From NCBI GenBank assembly GCA_003223135.1, contig QHXX01000099.1, positions 1 to 46,797 on the forward strand: DNA of 46,797 nucleotides. The letters are read 5' to 3'. Position numbers and translations under genes: made by a program. The notes below the pieces were generated by a model. The model ran no database searches and had not been told where the DNA came from. It was given only the letters and a program-made list of their open reading frames with translations. Of the stretch, positions 8,489-17,199 are shown piece by piece; position 1 is the stretch's first letter, and every line of letters starts with the position of its first letter. This DNA is from Acidobacteriota bacterium. Its GTDB lineage: Bacteria > Acidobacteriota > Polarisedimenticolia > Gp22-AA2.

Positions 8489-9234
8489 GATGCCTCCTTC
8501 TCATAGAGGACGCGCTCCAGAACCAACCCGCACGCCGGGGCGACCGGCCCGGCCTGCCGTCGGTCCCGGGCCTTCAAGATATGCGGAATCGAACCGGGAT
8601 CCAGCCGGCCGCGTCCGGCGAGAATCAGGGTTCCGGCGAGCGTGCGCACCATGTGCCTAAGGAACCCGTTCCCCACGACGCGGTAGCGCACCTCAACTCC
8701 GTTCTCCGTCACTTCCGAGGCGCTCAGAGTGCGGACCTTGTCTTCGAGCTCGGAATCCGCCGGGCAGAACGACGTGAAGTCGTGCGTCCCGAGGAGGTCG
8801 CGCGCGGCCCGGCGCATCGCCTCGACGTCCAGGCGACCGTGCACCGGAGCGACGAAAGGCGCGTCGAACGGCGAAACCCGCTCCGCCCGCGTGATCCGGT
8901 AGAGGTATTCTTTTCCCCGCGCGTCGGCGCGCGCGTGGAACGACTCCGGCACCTCCTCCGCGTGCATCACCGCGATGTCCGGAGGCAGGCGTGCATTCAG
9001 GCCGCGGAGCAGCCCCGCGATCGGAATGCGCGAAGAAATCGCGACGTTCGCCACCTGCCCGCGGGCGTGCACCCCGGCGTCGGTCCGGCCCGCTCCCGCG
9101 ATCCGGACCGGCTCCTGCAGCATGCGGGCGATCCGCTCCTCCAGAATCCCCTGCACCGTCGCTCGTCCAGGCTGCACCTGCCAGCCGGCGAAGCGCGTGC
9201 CGACGTACGACACGATCATTTTGAGGTTACGCAT
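8485..9234 (-). CDS. truA: tRNA pseudouridine(38-40) synthase TruA
   Basis: Modifies uridines 38-40 in the tRNA anticodon arm. The 249-residue protein has the catalytic Asp in GRTDAGVHA (Asp52) and the conserved FLRHMVRTLAGTL near the C-terminus. Start ATG at 9234 gives MRNLKMIVSYVGTRFAGWQ, matching the family N-terminus. It is the first gene of the minus-strand cluster, followed directly by galE. A TATAAT element lies upstream on the same strand (9263-9258). Confidence 0.94.
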   Translation of the reverse strand: MRNLKMIVSYVGTRFAGWQVQPGRATVQGILEERIARMLQEPVRIAGAGRTDAGVHARGQVANVAISSRIPIAGLLRGLNARLPPDIAVMHAEEVPESFHARADARGKEYLYRITRAERVSPFDAPFVAPVHGRLDVEAMRRAARDLLGTHDFTSFCPADSELEDKVRTLSASEVTENGVEVRYRVVGNGFLRHMVRTLAGTLILAGRGRLDPGSIPHILKARDRRQAGPVAPACGLVLERVLYEKEAS

Positions 9235-9257
9235 GCCGGGGTGCCTGCACGGGTCGC

Positions 9258-9263
9258 ATTATA
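9258..9263 (-). promoter_or_regulatory. -10 element upstream of truA
   Basis: Perfect TATAAT on the minus strand, about 24 nt before the truA start codon. No convincing -35 hexamer was found at 16-18 nt, so this is a partial promoter call. Confidence 0.4.
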
Positions 9264-9296
9264 GCGGCCGGGGCTTGTACATCGAGCGCCGGCCGT

Positions 9297-9325
9297 TTGA
9301 CGGGCGGGAAACCGGCCGGTATAAT
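9297..9325 (+). promoter_or_regulatory. Consensus sigma70 promoter for the GWxTD gene
   Basis: TTGACG (9297-9302), a spacer of exactly 17 nt, then TATAAT (9320-9325). This is among the best promoter matches in the window. The start codon lies about 45 nt downstream. It is divergent from the truA -10 element. Confidence 0.7.
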
Positions 9326-9369
9326 CCAGCGCCTCCCGGACGCAGATGCACGGAATTCACGAGGTGACG

Positions 9370-10851
9370 ATGACGATCTCCCCGCGCTTCAGGCTCGCGT
9401 CGCTGGTCCTGGCCGGCATCCTGTCGCTGGCGGCCGGGCCGCCGGACTACAAGACCCCGGGCAAGGACTGGGGCAAGGGCCCCGTCAAATGGATCATGAC
9501 CGACGAGGAGGAGAAAGAGTGGAAGAAGCTGCGCACGGATGAGGAGCGCGCGGCCTTCGTCAAATCATTCTGGGAGAAACGCGACCCGACGCCGGGCACG
9601 CCGGAGAACGAGTACCAGGTCATCTTCTGGAAGAAGGTCGAGGAGGCGGAGAAGGCGTTCAAGACGCAGACCACCGATTACGGATCATTGACCGACCGGG
9701 GACGGGTCTATCTTCTGATCGGCCCCCCCGCCAAGATGGACAAGGACACGCGCGGTCACATCATCTGGATCTACGAGCCGAATGAAATCCTTGGAATCAC
9801 GACGCGCTTCGAACTGATGTTCGCCGCCGGACAGCAGAATCCGCTTCTCCTGGACCGCAAGAGGCTCGAGGAGTACGTCGCCGCCCATCCGGAAACTCGC
9901 GGAATCGGATGGAAGATCCCGGGCGCGCAGGTGGCCGAGGCGACGCCCGACGTTCCCACGGCTCCGACCCGAAAACCCGAGGAGGACCTGTCGCCCGAGA
10001 GCAAGCGCCAGATCCCGATCCTGGAATCGCTCCTCGCCAAGGGATCGGGCCCGACCGCAGTGCCCTTCGAGGTCGCTTTCGACTATTACGCCGCCGCGGA
10101 CGGGACCACGTTGACCGTCGTCACCGTCGAGGCGCCGCGCGAGGCGGCGCACGGCAGCGGTGACGCCGCCCTTCAACCGTTCGCCCGACTGGAGCCGGCC
10201 ACCGAGGGCAAGCCGGTGAACCTGACCGGCGATCGTCCCTTCCTCCCGGCGCCTCTGAACGAGGCGCCGCCGGCCTCCTACACGTACCAGTCGCGCCACA
10301 ATCTGCCGCCCGGAAGTTACAGGCTCGCGGTCGTGGTCGAAGACAAAGTGGTGCCGGGCCAGGTGGGGACGCTGGTCAGGACGATCGACGTGCCCGATTT
10401 TCGGAGCAAAGAGCTCAACCTGAGCAGTGTGTCGCTCCTTTCCGGATTCACGCGCCTGGACCCGAACCCGGGACCGGACGACAAGGCGCATGCGGGTCCC
10501 TACGTCCTCGGGTCGTTCCGGCTCGTGCCTCGCGCCACGTTGGTGCTGCAGAAGGGCGAGGCGGTGACCTTTTACTACCAGGTGTACAACCCTGCGCCCA
10601 ATCCCGCCAGCGGCCGTCCCAGCCTGGAGTCGACCGTGACCTTCTTCCTCAAGGACGGCGCCGGCTGGAAGCGCTACCGGCCACCCCTGGTTCGCCAGCT
10701 CACCGGGCAGGTCGACCTGTACGCCATCGACCTGAAAGATCTGCTGGCGCCGAATCAGCCGTTGCCGGCCGACTTCAAGATGGAGATGAAGCTGGCCGAC
10801 AAGATCGCCGGCAAGGAACAGAATCGCGAGGTCGTCTTCACCGTCCGCTGA
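9370..10851 (+). CDS. Secreted GWxTD domain protein
   Basis: 493 residues from the ATG at 9370, which has GAGG 5 nt upstream; an ATG 24 nt earlier is in frame but lacks a ribosome site. A Sec-type signal peptide covers about residues 1-24. The GWxTD domain follows directly: GPVKWIMTDEEEKEWKKL, FVKSFWEKRDPTPGTPENEY and DRGRVYLLIGPPAKMD are typical. The rest is predicted beta-rich. GWxTD proteins are frequent in Acidobacteriota and related phyla and are of unknown biochemical role; the domain is probably periplasmic. The gene is alone behind its own promoter, and its 3' end overlaps the convergent LD-carboxypeptidase gene by 14 nt. Confidence 0.85.
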   Translation: MTISPRFRLASLVLAGILSLAAGPPDYKTPGKDWGKGPVKWIMTDEEEKEWKKLRTDEERAAFVKSFWEKRDPTPGTPENEYQVIFWKKVEEAEKAFKTQTTDYGSLTDRGRVYLLIGPPAKMDKDTRGHIIWIYEPNEILGITTRFELMFAAGQQNPLLLDRKRLEEYVAAHPETRGIGWKIPGAQVAEATPDVPTAPTRKPEEDLSPESKRQIPILESLLAKGSGPTAVPFEVAFDYYAAADGTTLTVVTVEAPREAAHGSGDAALQPFARLEPATEGKPVNLTGDRPFLPAPLNEAPPASYTYQSRHNLPPGSYRLAVVVEDKVVPGQVGTLVRTIDVPDFRSKELNLSSVSLLSGFTRLDPNPGPDDKAHAGPYVLGSFRLVPRATLVLQKGEAVTFYYQVYNPAPNPASGRPSLESTVTFFLKDGAGWKRYRPPLVRQLTGQVDLYAIDLKDLLAPNQPLPADFKMEMKLADKIAGKEQNREVVFTVR

Positions 10852-11746
10852 CCAGAAGCGTCAGCTCCTCGGTGTTCAGACGCACGGAGCGACCGAGAGG
10901 CAGCGTGGTCTTCGCGGGACAGTGCCCCGCGGGGAAGTCGATCACGACCGGGTAGTTCGTCCCCGCGAGGTGCCGTTCCAGGATGTCGCGGAGGGGCATG
11001 TCGTTCCGAGGATCCTTCGCGGCGCAGCCGACCAGACGACCCACCACCATGCCGCGCAGCTTCTGCAACCGTCCGGCCAGGCGAAGATGGCCCAGCATCC
11101 GGTCGATCCTGAAAGGCTCCTCATTGACCTCCTCCCAGAAAAGAATGGCCCCGTCCGTCGGCACCTCGTAGGGCGTCCCCACCAGGCCGACCAGGAGCGA
11201 CAGGCAGCCGCCCAAAAGCGGTCCCTCCCCAACCCCGGGGCGGAGGATCGACGATGCCGCGAGCGGCCAGGCCAAATCTTTTCCAGTCCCTGACAGCGCC
11301 TTCCACAGGGACGACTCGTCGAACAGAGAGAGATCGCCCAGCTCGGAGACGTGCGGGCCATAGTAGGTCGACAGGCGCAGCTTCCTGAAGACCGCCGACT
11401 GCAAGACGGTGATGTCGCTGTAGCCGATCAGCGCCTTCGGCTGCCGACGCAGGGGCTCGAGGTCGAGATCGGCCACGATACGGGCGCTGCCGTACCCGCC
11501 GCGGGCGCACCAGATCGCCCGAATCTTCGGATCGGCCACGAACGCGTCGAGATCGTGAAGCCGCTCACGGTCGGTGCCGGCGAGGTAGGCGTGACGCCGG
11601 CCGAGGTTTTTGCCGAGAACGGGTCGGAACCCCCGCGCTTCGAGATAGGACACGCCGCTCTCGAGCGCATCGCTCCTGATCGGCCCGCCGGGCGCGGCGA
11701 TGCCGATGCGGTCGCCGGACGAGAGAGGCGGCGGGAGCGTCTTCAA
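10838..11746 (-). CDS. ldcA: LD-carboxypeptidase (peptidase S66)
   Basis: Serine peptidase that removes the terminal D-Ala from tetrapeptides during murein recycling. The 302-residue protein has the S66 layout: CARGGYGSARI near residue 80, the nucleophile serine in IGYSDIT (about Ser110), an EEVNEEPFRIDRML segment with the expected Glu, and PAGHCPAKTTLPLG with the catalytic His. The start is TTG at 11746, overlapping the TGA of the upstream M20 gene as TTGA; the N-terminus MKTLPPPLSSGDRIGIAAP matches the family. No signal peptide, so cytoplasmic. A microcin-resistance MccF-like role is possible, but the recycling role is usual. Confidence 0.88.
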   Translation of the reverse strand: MKTLPPPLSSGDRIGIAAPGGPIRSDALESGVSYLEARGFRPVLGKNLGRRHAYLAGTDRERLHDLDAFVADPKIRAIWCARGGYGSARIVADLDLEPLRRQPKALIGYSDITVLQSAVFRKLRLSTYYGPHVSELGDLSLFDESSLWKALSGTGKDLAWPLAASSILRPGVGEGPLLGGCLSLLVGLVGTPYEVPTDGAILFWEEVNEEPFRIDRMLGHLRLAGRLQKLRGMVVGRLVGCAAKDPRNDMPLRDILERHLAGTNYPVVIDFPAGHCPAKTTLPLGRSVRLNTEELTLLVSGR

Positions 11747-12945
11747 CCCCGGCTCCGCGAGACGCCCTTGCGGAACGCATCGAACTCACGGCGGGCGCGC
11801 TGGAGCGTGTCGTGATCGGACATCACCTCCATCCCGACCATGGCCAGCGAGCGCGTCGCGACCCGCAGGCCGGCGCGGCCGCGGGGCCCGCCCGCCAGCC
11901 TCGCGAAATCGCGTGAGTGCAGGGGCACCGAGTGCGGCGCGATGGCGACGTAGGGATGGATCGACGGCACGACCTGGCTGACGTTGCCCATATCGAGCGA
12001 ACCCATTTTCTTGCGCGGGGCATCGACCGTTCTCCGGCCGAGCCGGCGCAGCTCCTTCTTGAACAGGTCGGCCAGCACCCGGTTGGTGACCATCTCGGCG
12101 TACGGGTGATCGAGAGAGCGGATGGAAGAGCCGGCGCCCGTGCCCCGGGCCGCGGCGCGCACCGCTTCACGGAAGCGCCTCTCCACGCGGGAGAGAGTCG
12201 GAAGATCACGCGCCCGCAGGGTAAACCTCCCCACCGCCCGGTCCGGGACGATGTTGGCGCGCTTGCCTCCCTCGATGATCACGCCCGGCATGCGCACCTC
12301 GCGCGGCAGGCGGTGGCGCAGCCGGTGCAGGTCGATGAATAACCGGATGAGCGCGTCGAGGGCATTGATCCCTTTCTCGGGAGAGGACACGGCGTGCGCC
12401 GACCGTCCGTGGAACGTGACTTGAAGCGAATGGCAGGCCAGGGAGGTCGTATAGACGCGATTCTCCGTGGAAGGGTGGAACATCAGGGCGCAGTCGATGC
12501 CCCGGAACACGCCACGCTCGGTCATCAGGACCTTGCCGCCGATCGTCTCCTCCGCCGGTGTCCCAACGATGACAATCTCACCCGGCATGCCGCGAAGCGC
12601 CCGCGCCAGGGCCGCCCCGGCCCCGGCGCTGGCCGCGCCGATCAGGTTGTGGCCACAGGCGTGACCGAGTCCCGGCAGCGCGTCGTACTCGGCGAGGAAG
12701 GCGACACGCGCCCCGCCGCGCCCGAGCCGTTTCCGTGCAATGAAGGCGGTGCGAAGCCCGCCGGCGCCGCGCCGGATCTTGAATCCTTCCCTCTTAAGGA
12801 AGCGCGTGAGCAAGCGCGCCGACTCAAACTCTTCCAGGCTCAACTCGGCGCGGCGGTGCAGGGCGCGGCTCAGCGTCTCAACCGCAGGCCGCAGACGCGC
12901 GATCTCGCGCTCCAGGCTCGACCTCAACACGGGCGAGGGGGGCAC
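11743..12945 (-). CDS. M20-family metallopeptidase/amidohydrolase (PM20D2/AbgB-like)
   Basis: Zinc-dependent amide hydrolase, about 400 residues. Metal and catalytic motifs visible are EYDALPGLGHACGHNLIG, GTPAEETIGG, MFHPSTEN and the dimerisation lid GRSAHAVSSPEKGINALDA. The EYDALPG...GHACGHN variant resembles the PM20D2/aminobenzoyl-glutamate group rather than aminoacylase. The longest frame begins at ATG 13056, but this codon lies inside the conserved 3' part of the RNase P RNA, so that start is rejected. GTG codons at 12945 or 12930 are plausible; neither has a clear ribosome site. The stop overlaps the TTG start of ldcA. Natural substrate unknown. Confidence 0.85.
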   Translation of the reverse strand: MPPSPVLRSSLEREIARLRPAVETLSRALHRRAELSLEEFESARLLTRFLKREGFKIRRGAGGLRTAFIARKRLGRGGARVAFLAEYDALPGLGHACGHNLIGAASAGAGAALARALRGMPGEIVIVGTPAEETIGGKVLMTERGVFRGIDCALMFHPSTENRVYTTSLACHSLQVTFHGRSAHAVSSPEKGINALDALIRLFIDLHRLRHRLPREVRMPGVIIEGGKRANIVPDRAVGRFTLRARDLPTLSRVERRFREAVRAAARGTGAGSSIRSLDHPYAEMVTNRVLADLFKKELRRLGRRTVDAPRKKMGSLDMGNVSQVVPSIHPYVAIAPHSVPLHSRDFARLAGGPRGRAGLRVATRSLAMVGMEVMSDHDTLQRARREFDAFRKGVSRSRG

Positions 12946-12999
12946 GCCGGGACGATGCCTGGCGAGATGAGCGCTCGCACGTGCCGCCTCAAGGATGGA

Positions 13000-13461
<462 letters not shown>

Positions 13462-13470
13462 CCGAGAAGG

Positions 13471-13500
13471 ATCTTAACAAAGCCGCGGATCGCGACGCAA
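13471..13500 (-). promoter_or_regulatory. Promoter of rnpB
   Basis: Minus strand: TTGCGT (13500-13495), 17-nt spacer, TTAAGAT (13477-13471). Predicted transcription start falls at the 5' arm of the P1 helix at about 13461, which supports both calls. Confidence 0.6.
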
Positions 13501-13543
13501 CAACGCATGCTACGATACGACCCCCCGCCCCCTCGGAGACCGG

Positions 13544-14887
13544 ATGCCCGGAGACATCACTCTCGAGAAAGACGTCCCTTACAGCGTCGAAGCCGAGCGC
13601 TCGGTGCTCGGCGCCATCCTGATCGAGAACACCGCCATCAACCGCGCGCAGGAAATCCTCCGGGAGGAGGATTTCTATCGCGAGCCGCACCGCAAAATCT
13701 TCAAGGTGATGACCGATCTGTCCGAGAAGACGACGGCCATCGACCCCGTGACCGTCAAGGACGAGCTGTCCCGCGCCGGCGACCTGGAGGCGGTGGGTGG
13801 TCCCGCCTACATCGCCTCGCTCGTCGACGGCGTGCCGCGCTCGGCCAACGTCGAGTACTACGCCCGCATCGTCAAGGAGAAAGCGGTCCTGCGCAGTCTC
13901 ATCGAGGCCGGCGGGCGCATCGTTTCGACCGCCTACGAGGCCAGCCAGGACGCCGACGACATCCTCGATCAGTCGGAGCGCATGATCTTCCAGATCGCCC
14001 AGGACCGTCTGCGCGAGGGTTTCGTGCCGATGAGGGCGATCGCCGACCAGAGCCTGAAGGCGATCGAACGGCTCGCCGAGAGACGCGAGCTCATCACCGG
14101 GCTGCCGACGGGGTACCGGTTGCTCGATGAGTACACGTCCGGCCTGCAGCCCGCCGACCTCATCGTCCTCGCCGCCCGCCCCGGCATGGGCAAGACCTCG
14201 TTCGCCCTCAACGTCGCGCAACATGCCGGCCTGCGCGCGGGCACGAGGGTCGGCATCTTCTCGCTGGAGATGACGCGGGAGCAGCTCTTTTTGAGGATGC
14301 TGACCGGCCTGGCTCGGGTGGACAGCCACCGCCTGCGCACCGGTCGCCTGACGAAGGAGGAGTGGAAGCAGCTCACGAAGGCGTTCGGCGAGCTCGCCGC
14401 GGGCAAGGTCTTCATCGACGACTCGGCGGGGATCTCGGTCCTCGAAATGCGCGCCAAGAGCCGGCGCCTGAAGCTCGAGCAGGGGCTGGACCTCGTCGTG
14501 ATTGACTACATGCAGCTCATCCGCAACCGTTCCCGGTTCGAGAATCGCCAGCAGGAGATGGCCGAGATCTCACGCTCGCTGAAGGAGCTGGCCAAGGAGC
14601 TGAACGTTCCGGTCATCGCCGTTTCGCAACTGTCGCGCGCGCCGGAACAGCGCGGCGAGAAAGGCCGGCCGCAGCTCTCGGACCTGCGCGAGTCCGGGGC
14701 CATCGAGCAGGATGCCGATGTCGTCCTTCTCCTCTACCGCGAGGAAATGTACAAACCGACCGAGGAGAACCGCGGCATCGCCAAGGTCATCATCGCCAAA
14801 CAGAGAAACGGTCCGACCGCCGAGTTCGACATGGCCTTCATCCGCGAGTACACGCGGTTCGAGGACCTGGAGCACCAGCCCGGGTGA
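13544..14887 (+). CDS. dnaB: Replicative DNA helicase DnaB
   Basis: Hexameric 5'-3' helicase of the replication fork. The 447-residue product has the N-terminal primase-interacting domain (VPYSVEAERSVLGAILI, about 10-110) and the RecA-like core with Walker A ARPGMGKTSFALN (about 207-219), the Walker B region DLVVIDYMQLI, the H4 motif AVSQLSRAPEQR and the arginine-finger region RESGAIEQDADVV. No intein or truncation is seen. ATG at 13544 has GGAG about 6 nt upstream. The stop overlaps the alr start (GTGATG). Confidence 0.97.
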   Translation: MPGDITLEKDVPYSVEAERSVLGAILIENTAINRAQEILREEDFYREPHRKIFKVMTDLSEKTTAIDPVTVKDELSRAGDLEAVGGPAYIASLVDGVPRSANVEYYARIVKEKAVLRSLIEAGGRIVSTAYEASQDADDILDQSERMIFQIAQDRLREGFVPMRAIADQSLKAIERLAERRELITGLPTGYRLLDEYTSGLQPADLIVLAARPGMGKTSFALNVAQHAGLRAGTRVGIFSLEMTREQLFLRMLTGLARVDSHRLRTGRLTKEEWKQLTKAFGELAAGKVFIDDSAGISVLEMRAKSRRLKLEQGLDLVVIDYMQLIRNRSRFENRQQEMAEISRSLKELAKELNVPVIAVSQLSRAPEQRGEKGRPQLSDLRESGAIEQDADVVLLLYREEMYKPTEENRGIAKVIIAKQRNGPTAEFDMAFIREYTRFEDLEHQPG

Positions 14888-16056
14888 TGCTCCCACTCGA
14901 CGCCCACCGGCCCACCTGGGCCGAGATCGACCTCGACACGCTGTCCCGCAACCTGGGGGCGATCCGCCGCCGCATCGGACCGCGGCCGATCCTGGCGGTG
15001 GTGAAGGCCAACGCCTACGGCCACGGCGCGGCGGAGGTGGCGCGCTCCCTGGAGACGGAAGGTGTCGAGCGCTTCGGCGTCGCGATTCCCGAGGAAGGGA
15101 TTGAGCTGCGCCGGGCCGGAATCCGGGCGCCGATCCTCGTTCTGGGGGGGTTCGCGCCGCCCCAGGCCGATCTCCTGCTCCAGCACTCTCTGGTCCCCGC
15201 GATCTATCGGCCGGACCAGGTCGAATCCCTGTCCTCGGCCGCGACACGCCGTGGGGTGACGGCGCCCGCGCACCTCAAGGTCGATACCGGTATGGGCCGT
15301 CTCGGCGTGCCGGTCGCCGACGTCCCGGCCTTCCTGGAGGTTTTCCGGAGGGCTCCGTCGATCCGGCTGATGGGCGTGTTCTCCCACCTCGCCGTGGCCG
15401 ACGACCCGGCCGATCCGTTCACGGCGCGCCAGATCGATCTGTTCCAGGAAGCGATCCGCGCTCTCAGTGCGGCACGCCTGTCGCCCGACGAGGTCCACCT
15501 CGCCAACAGCGCCGCCATCATGGATCATCCGCCCGCCTGGCTGACGCTGGTCCGTCCGGGCCTGGTCCTCTACGGCTATCCCCCGTCCGCCAAGGTGACA
15601 CCGCTCCCCGTTCACCCCGTCCTGTCTCTCAAGACGCGCATCATCTATATAAAGGAAGTGCCTCCCGGCACGACGCTGGGATACGGCCGGACCTTCGAGG
15701 CGCGCCGGTCCACCCGGGTCGCCTCCCTGGCGCTGGGGTACGACGACGGCTTGCCCCGCCTCGTGTCCAACCGCGGCCACGTCCTCGTGCGCGGCCGCCG
15801 CGCCCCCGTGGTCGGACGGGTCAGCATGGATCTGACCACGGTCGACGTGACCGACGTTCCGGGTGCGGCCCTGGGGGACCTGGTCACCATCATCGGCGTC
15901 TGTGGACACGAGGCCCTGGGTGCCGACCAGGTCGCCGCCTGGGCCGAGACGATTTCCTGGGAGGTGCTCTGCGGGATCGGCTCGCGAGTGCCGCGGGTCT
16001 ATGTCCGCGGGTCGGAGAGGCGGGTCGTCTCGCGCTTCGGAGAACCGGAAGCCTGA
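14887..16056 (+). CDS. alr: Alanine racemase
   Basis: PLP enzyme making D-alanine for peptidoglycan. 389 residues, typical length. VVKANAYGHGA carries the Schiff-base lysine (Lys40) and GTTLGYGRTFEA the second catalytic tyrosine; KVDTGMGRLG and VGRVSMDLTTVDV are family signatures. ATG at 14887 overlaps the dnaB TGA as TGATG; a GTG three bases earlier is also in frame. It probably depends on the dnaB transcript. Confidence 0.95.
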   Translation: MLPLDAHRPTWAEIDLDTLSRNLGAIRRRIGPRPILAVVKANAYGHGAAEVARSLETEGVERFGVAIPEEGIELRRAGIRAPILVLGGFAPPQADLLLQHSLVPAIYRPDQVESLSSAATRRGVTAPAHLKVDTGMGRLGVPVADVPAFLEVFRRAPSIRLMGVFSHLAVADDPADPFTARQIDLFQEAIRALSAARLSPDEVHLANSAAIMDHPPAWLTLVRPGLVLYGYPPSAKVTPLPVHPVLSLKTRIIYIKEVPPGTTLGYGRTFEARRSTRVASLALGYDDGLPRLVSNRGHVLVRGRRAPVVGRVSMDLTTVDVTDVPGAALGDLVTIIGVCGHEALGADQVAAWAETISWEVLCGIGSRVPRVYVRGSERRVVSRFGEPEA

Positions 16057-16103
16057 TCCGCTCCCCTAGTCGCAACTGCCGCGACACGCTATCATGTGCG
16101 CGT

Positions 16104-16118
16104 TGTCATAATGTCATA
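16104..16118 (+). repeat. Tandem TGTCATA repeat upstream of PIN/TRAM gene
   Basis: TGTCATA occurs at 16104-16110 and again at 16112-16118, an 8-nt period in an unusually A+T-rich patch of the 108-nt gap between alr and the next gene. TTGTCA and TATCAT hexamers overlap the region, so it may be part of a promoter or an operator. Function is not known. Confidence 0.3.
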
Positions 16119-16164
16119 GATCCGTTTCACCGGCCTGCTCCCGGGCCGCAATGAGGTGATCACC

Positions 16165-17199
16165 GTGGGAACATTCGTACTACGCACCCTTCTCATCGTC
16201 CTGTCGATCCTGTTCGGCGCGCAGATCAGACCCATCACGCTTCATCCCCTCGACCTGACCGGCCTGGTCATCGGGAGCGGGGCGGCGGCGCTGATCGTCG
16301 CGCTGGAATACCTGCTTCGCGGTCTCGAGATGAACGCCCTCCTCGGAGGCCTTGCGGGCCTCTTGATCGGAGGGGCGGCCGCGGGCGTCGTCGTGGGGCT
16401 CCTGCCGCTCGACATGTTCTCCTTCGCCCCGCCGATCGCAATCCAGGGCTTCCTCTTTCTGCTGTTCGGATACACGGGGATGGCCATCGGCGCCGCGCGC
16501 GGGGAGCGCTTCTCCCTTTCGAGCCTGCGCGCCGCGTGGGCCGAGGGGGGGCAGAAGCAGAACTTCAAAATCCTCGACACCAGCGTCATCATCGACGGCC
16601 GCATCGCCGATGTCTGCGAGACCGGCTTTCTGGACGGAACCCTGGTGGTCCCCCAGTTCGTCCTCAGGGAGTTGCAGTACATCGCCGACTCCCAGGATTC
16701 CCTGAAGCGGAACCGCGGGCGCAAGGGGCTCGATATCCTGCAGCGCATCAAGAAGGGCCCCGAGGTCAAGGTCCTCATCTCGGAGGCCGATTTCCCTGAA
16801 ATCAAGGACGTCGACATGAAGCTGATCGAGCTGGCCAAGCAGCTCGGGGGCAAGATCATCACGAACGATTTCAACCTCAACAAGGTGGCCGAGCTGCGCG
16901 GCGTCCAGGTCCTGAACATCAACTCCCTGGCGAACTCCCTCAAGCCGGTCGTCCTGCCCGGCGAGTCGATGAAGGTCTTCATCCTGAAGGAGGGCAAGGA
17001 GGCCAACCAGGGCGTGGGCTACCTGGACGACGGGACCATGGTCGTGGTCGACAACGCCAAGCGCCACATCGGCAGGAACATCGAGATCACCGTGACCTCG
17101 GTCCTGCAGACGACGGCCGGCAAGATGTTTTTCGGCAAGTCCGATACGGCCGACGAGGCCACGCCCATCGACCAGCGCCCGCGGAGGACCGGCGCTTGA
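16165..17199 (+). CDS. PIN/TRAM domain membrane protein (YacL family)
   Basis: 344 residues. About the first 120 residues contain four hydrophobic segments. A PIN nuclease-like domain then begins at ILDTSVIIDGRIADVCE with the acidic residues expected for metal binding, continuing through ELQYIADS, RGRKGLDIL and TNDFNLNKVAEL. A C-terminal TRAM RNA-binding domain follows, GVGYLDDGTMVVVDNAKRHI. The GTG at 16165 is preferred over the upstream in-frame GTG at 16156 because GAGGTGAT at 16153-16160, an 8-nt match to the 16S tail, ends 4 nt before it and overlaps the other candidate. The family is widespread in Firmicutes and Acidobacteriota, with a presumed RNA role. Confidence 0.9.
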   Translation: MGTFVLRTLLIVLSILFGAQIRPITLHPLDLTGLVIGSGAAALIVALEYLLRGLEMNALLGGLAGLLIGGAAAGVVVGLLPLDMFSFAPPIAIQGFLFLLFGYTGMAIGAARGERFSLSSLRAAWAEGGQKQNFKILDTSVIIDGRIADVCETGFLDGTLVVPQFVLRELQYIADSQDSLKRNRGRKGLDILQRIKKGPEVKVLISEADFPEIKDVDMKLIELAKQLGGKIITNDFNLNKVAELRGVQVLNINSLANSLKPVVLPGESMKVFILKEGKEANQGVGYLDDGTMVVVDNAKRHIGRNIEITVTSVLQTTAGKMFFGKSDTADEATPIDQRPRRTGA

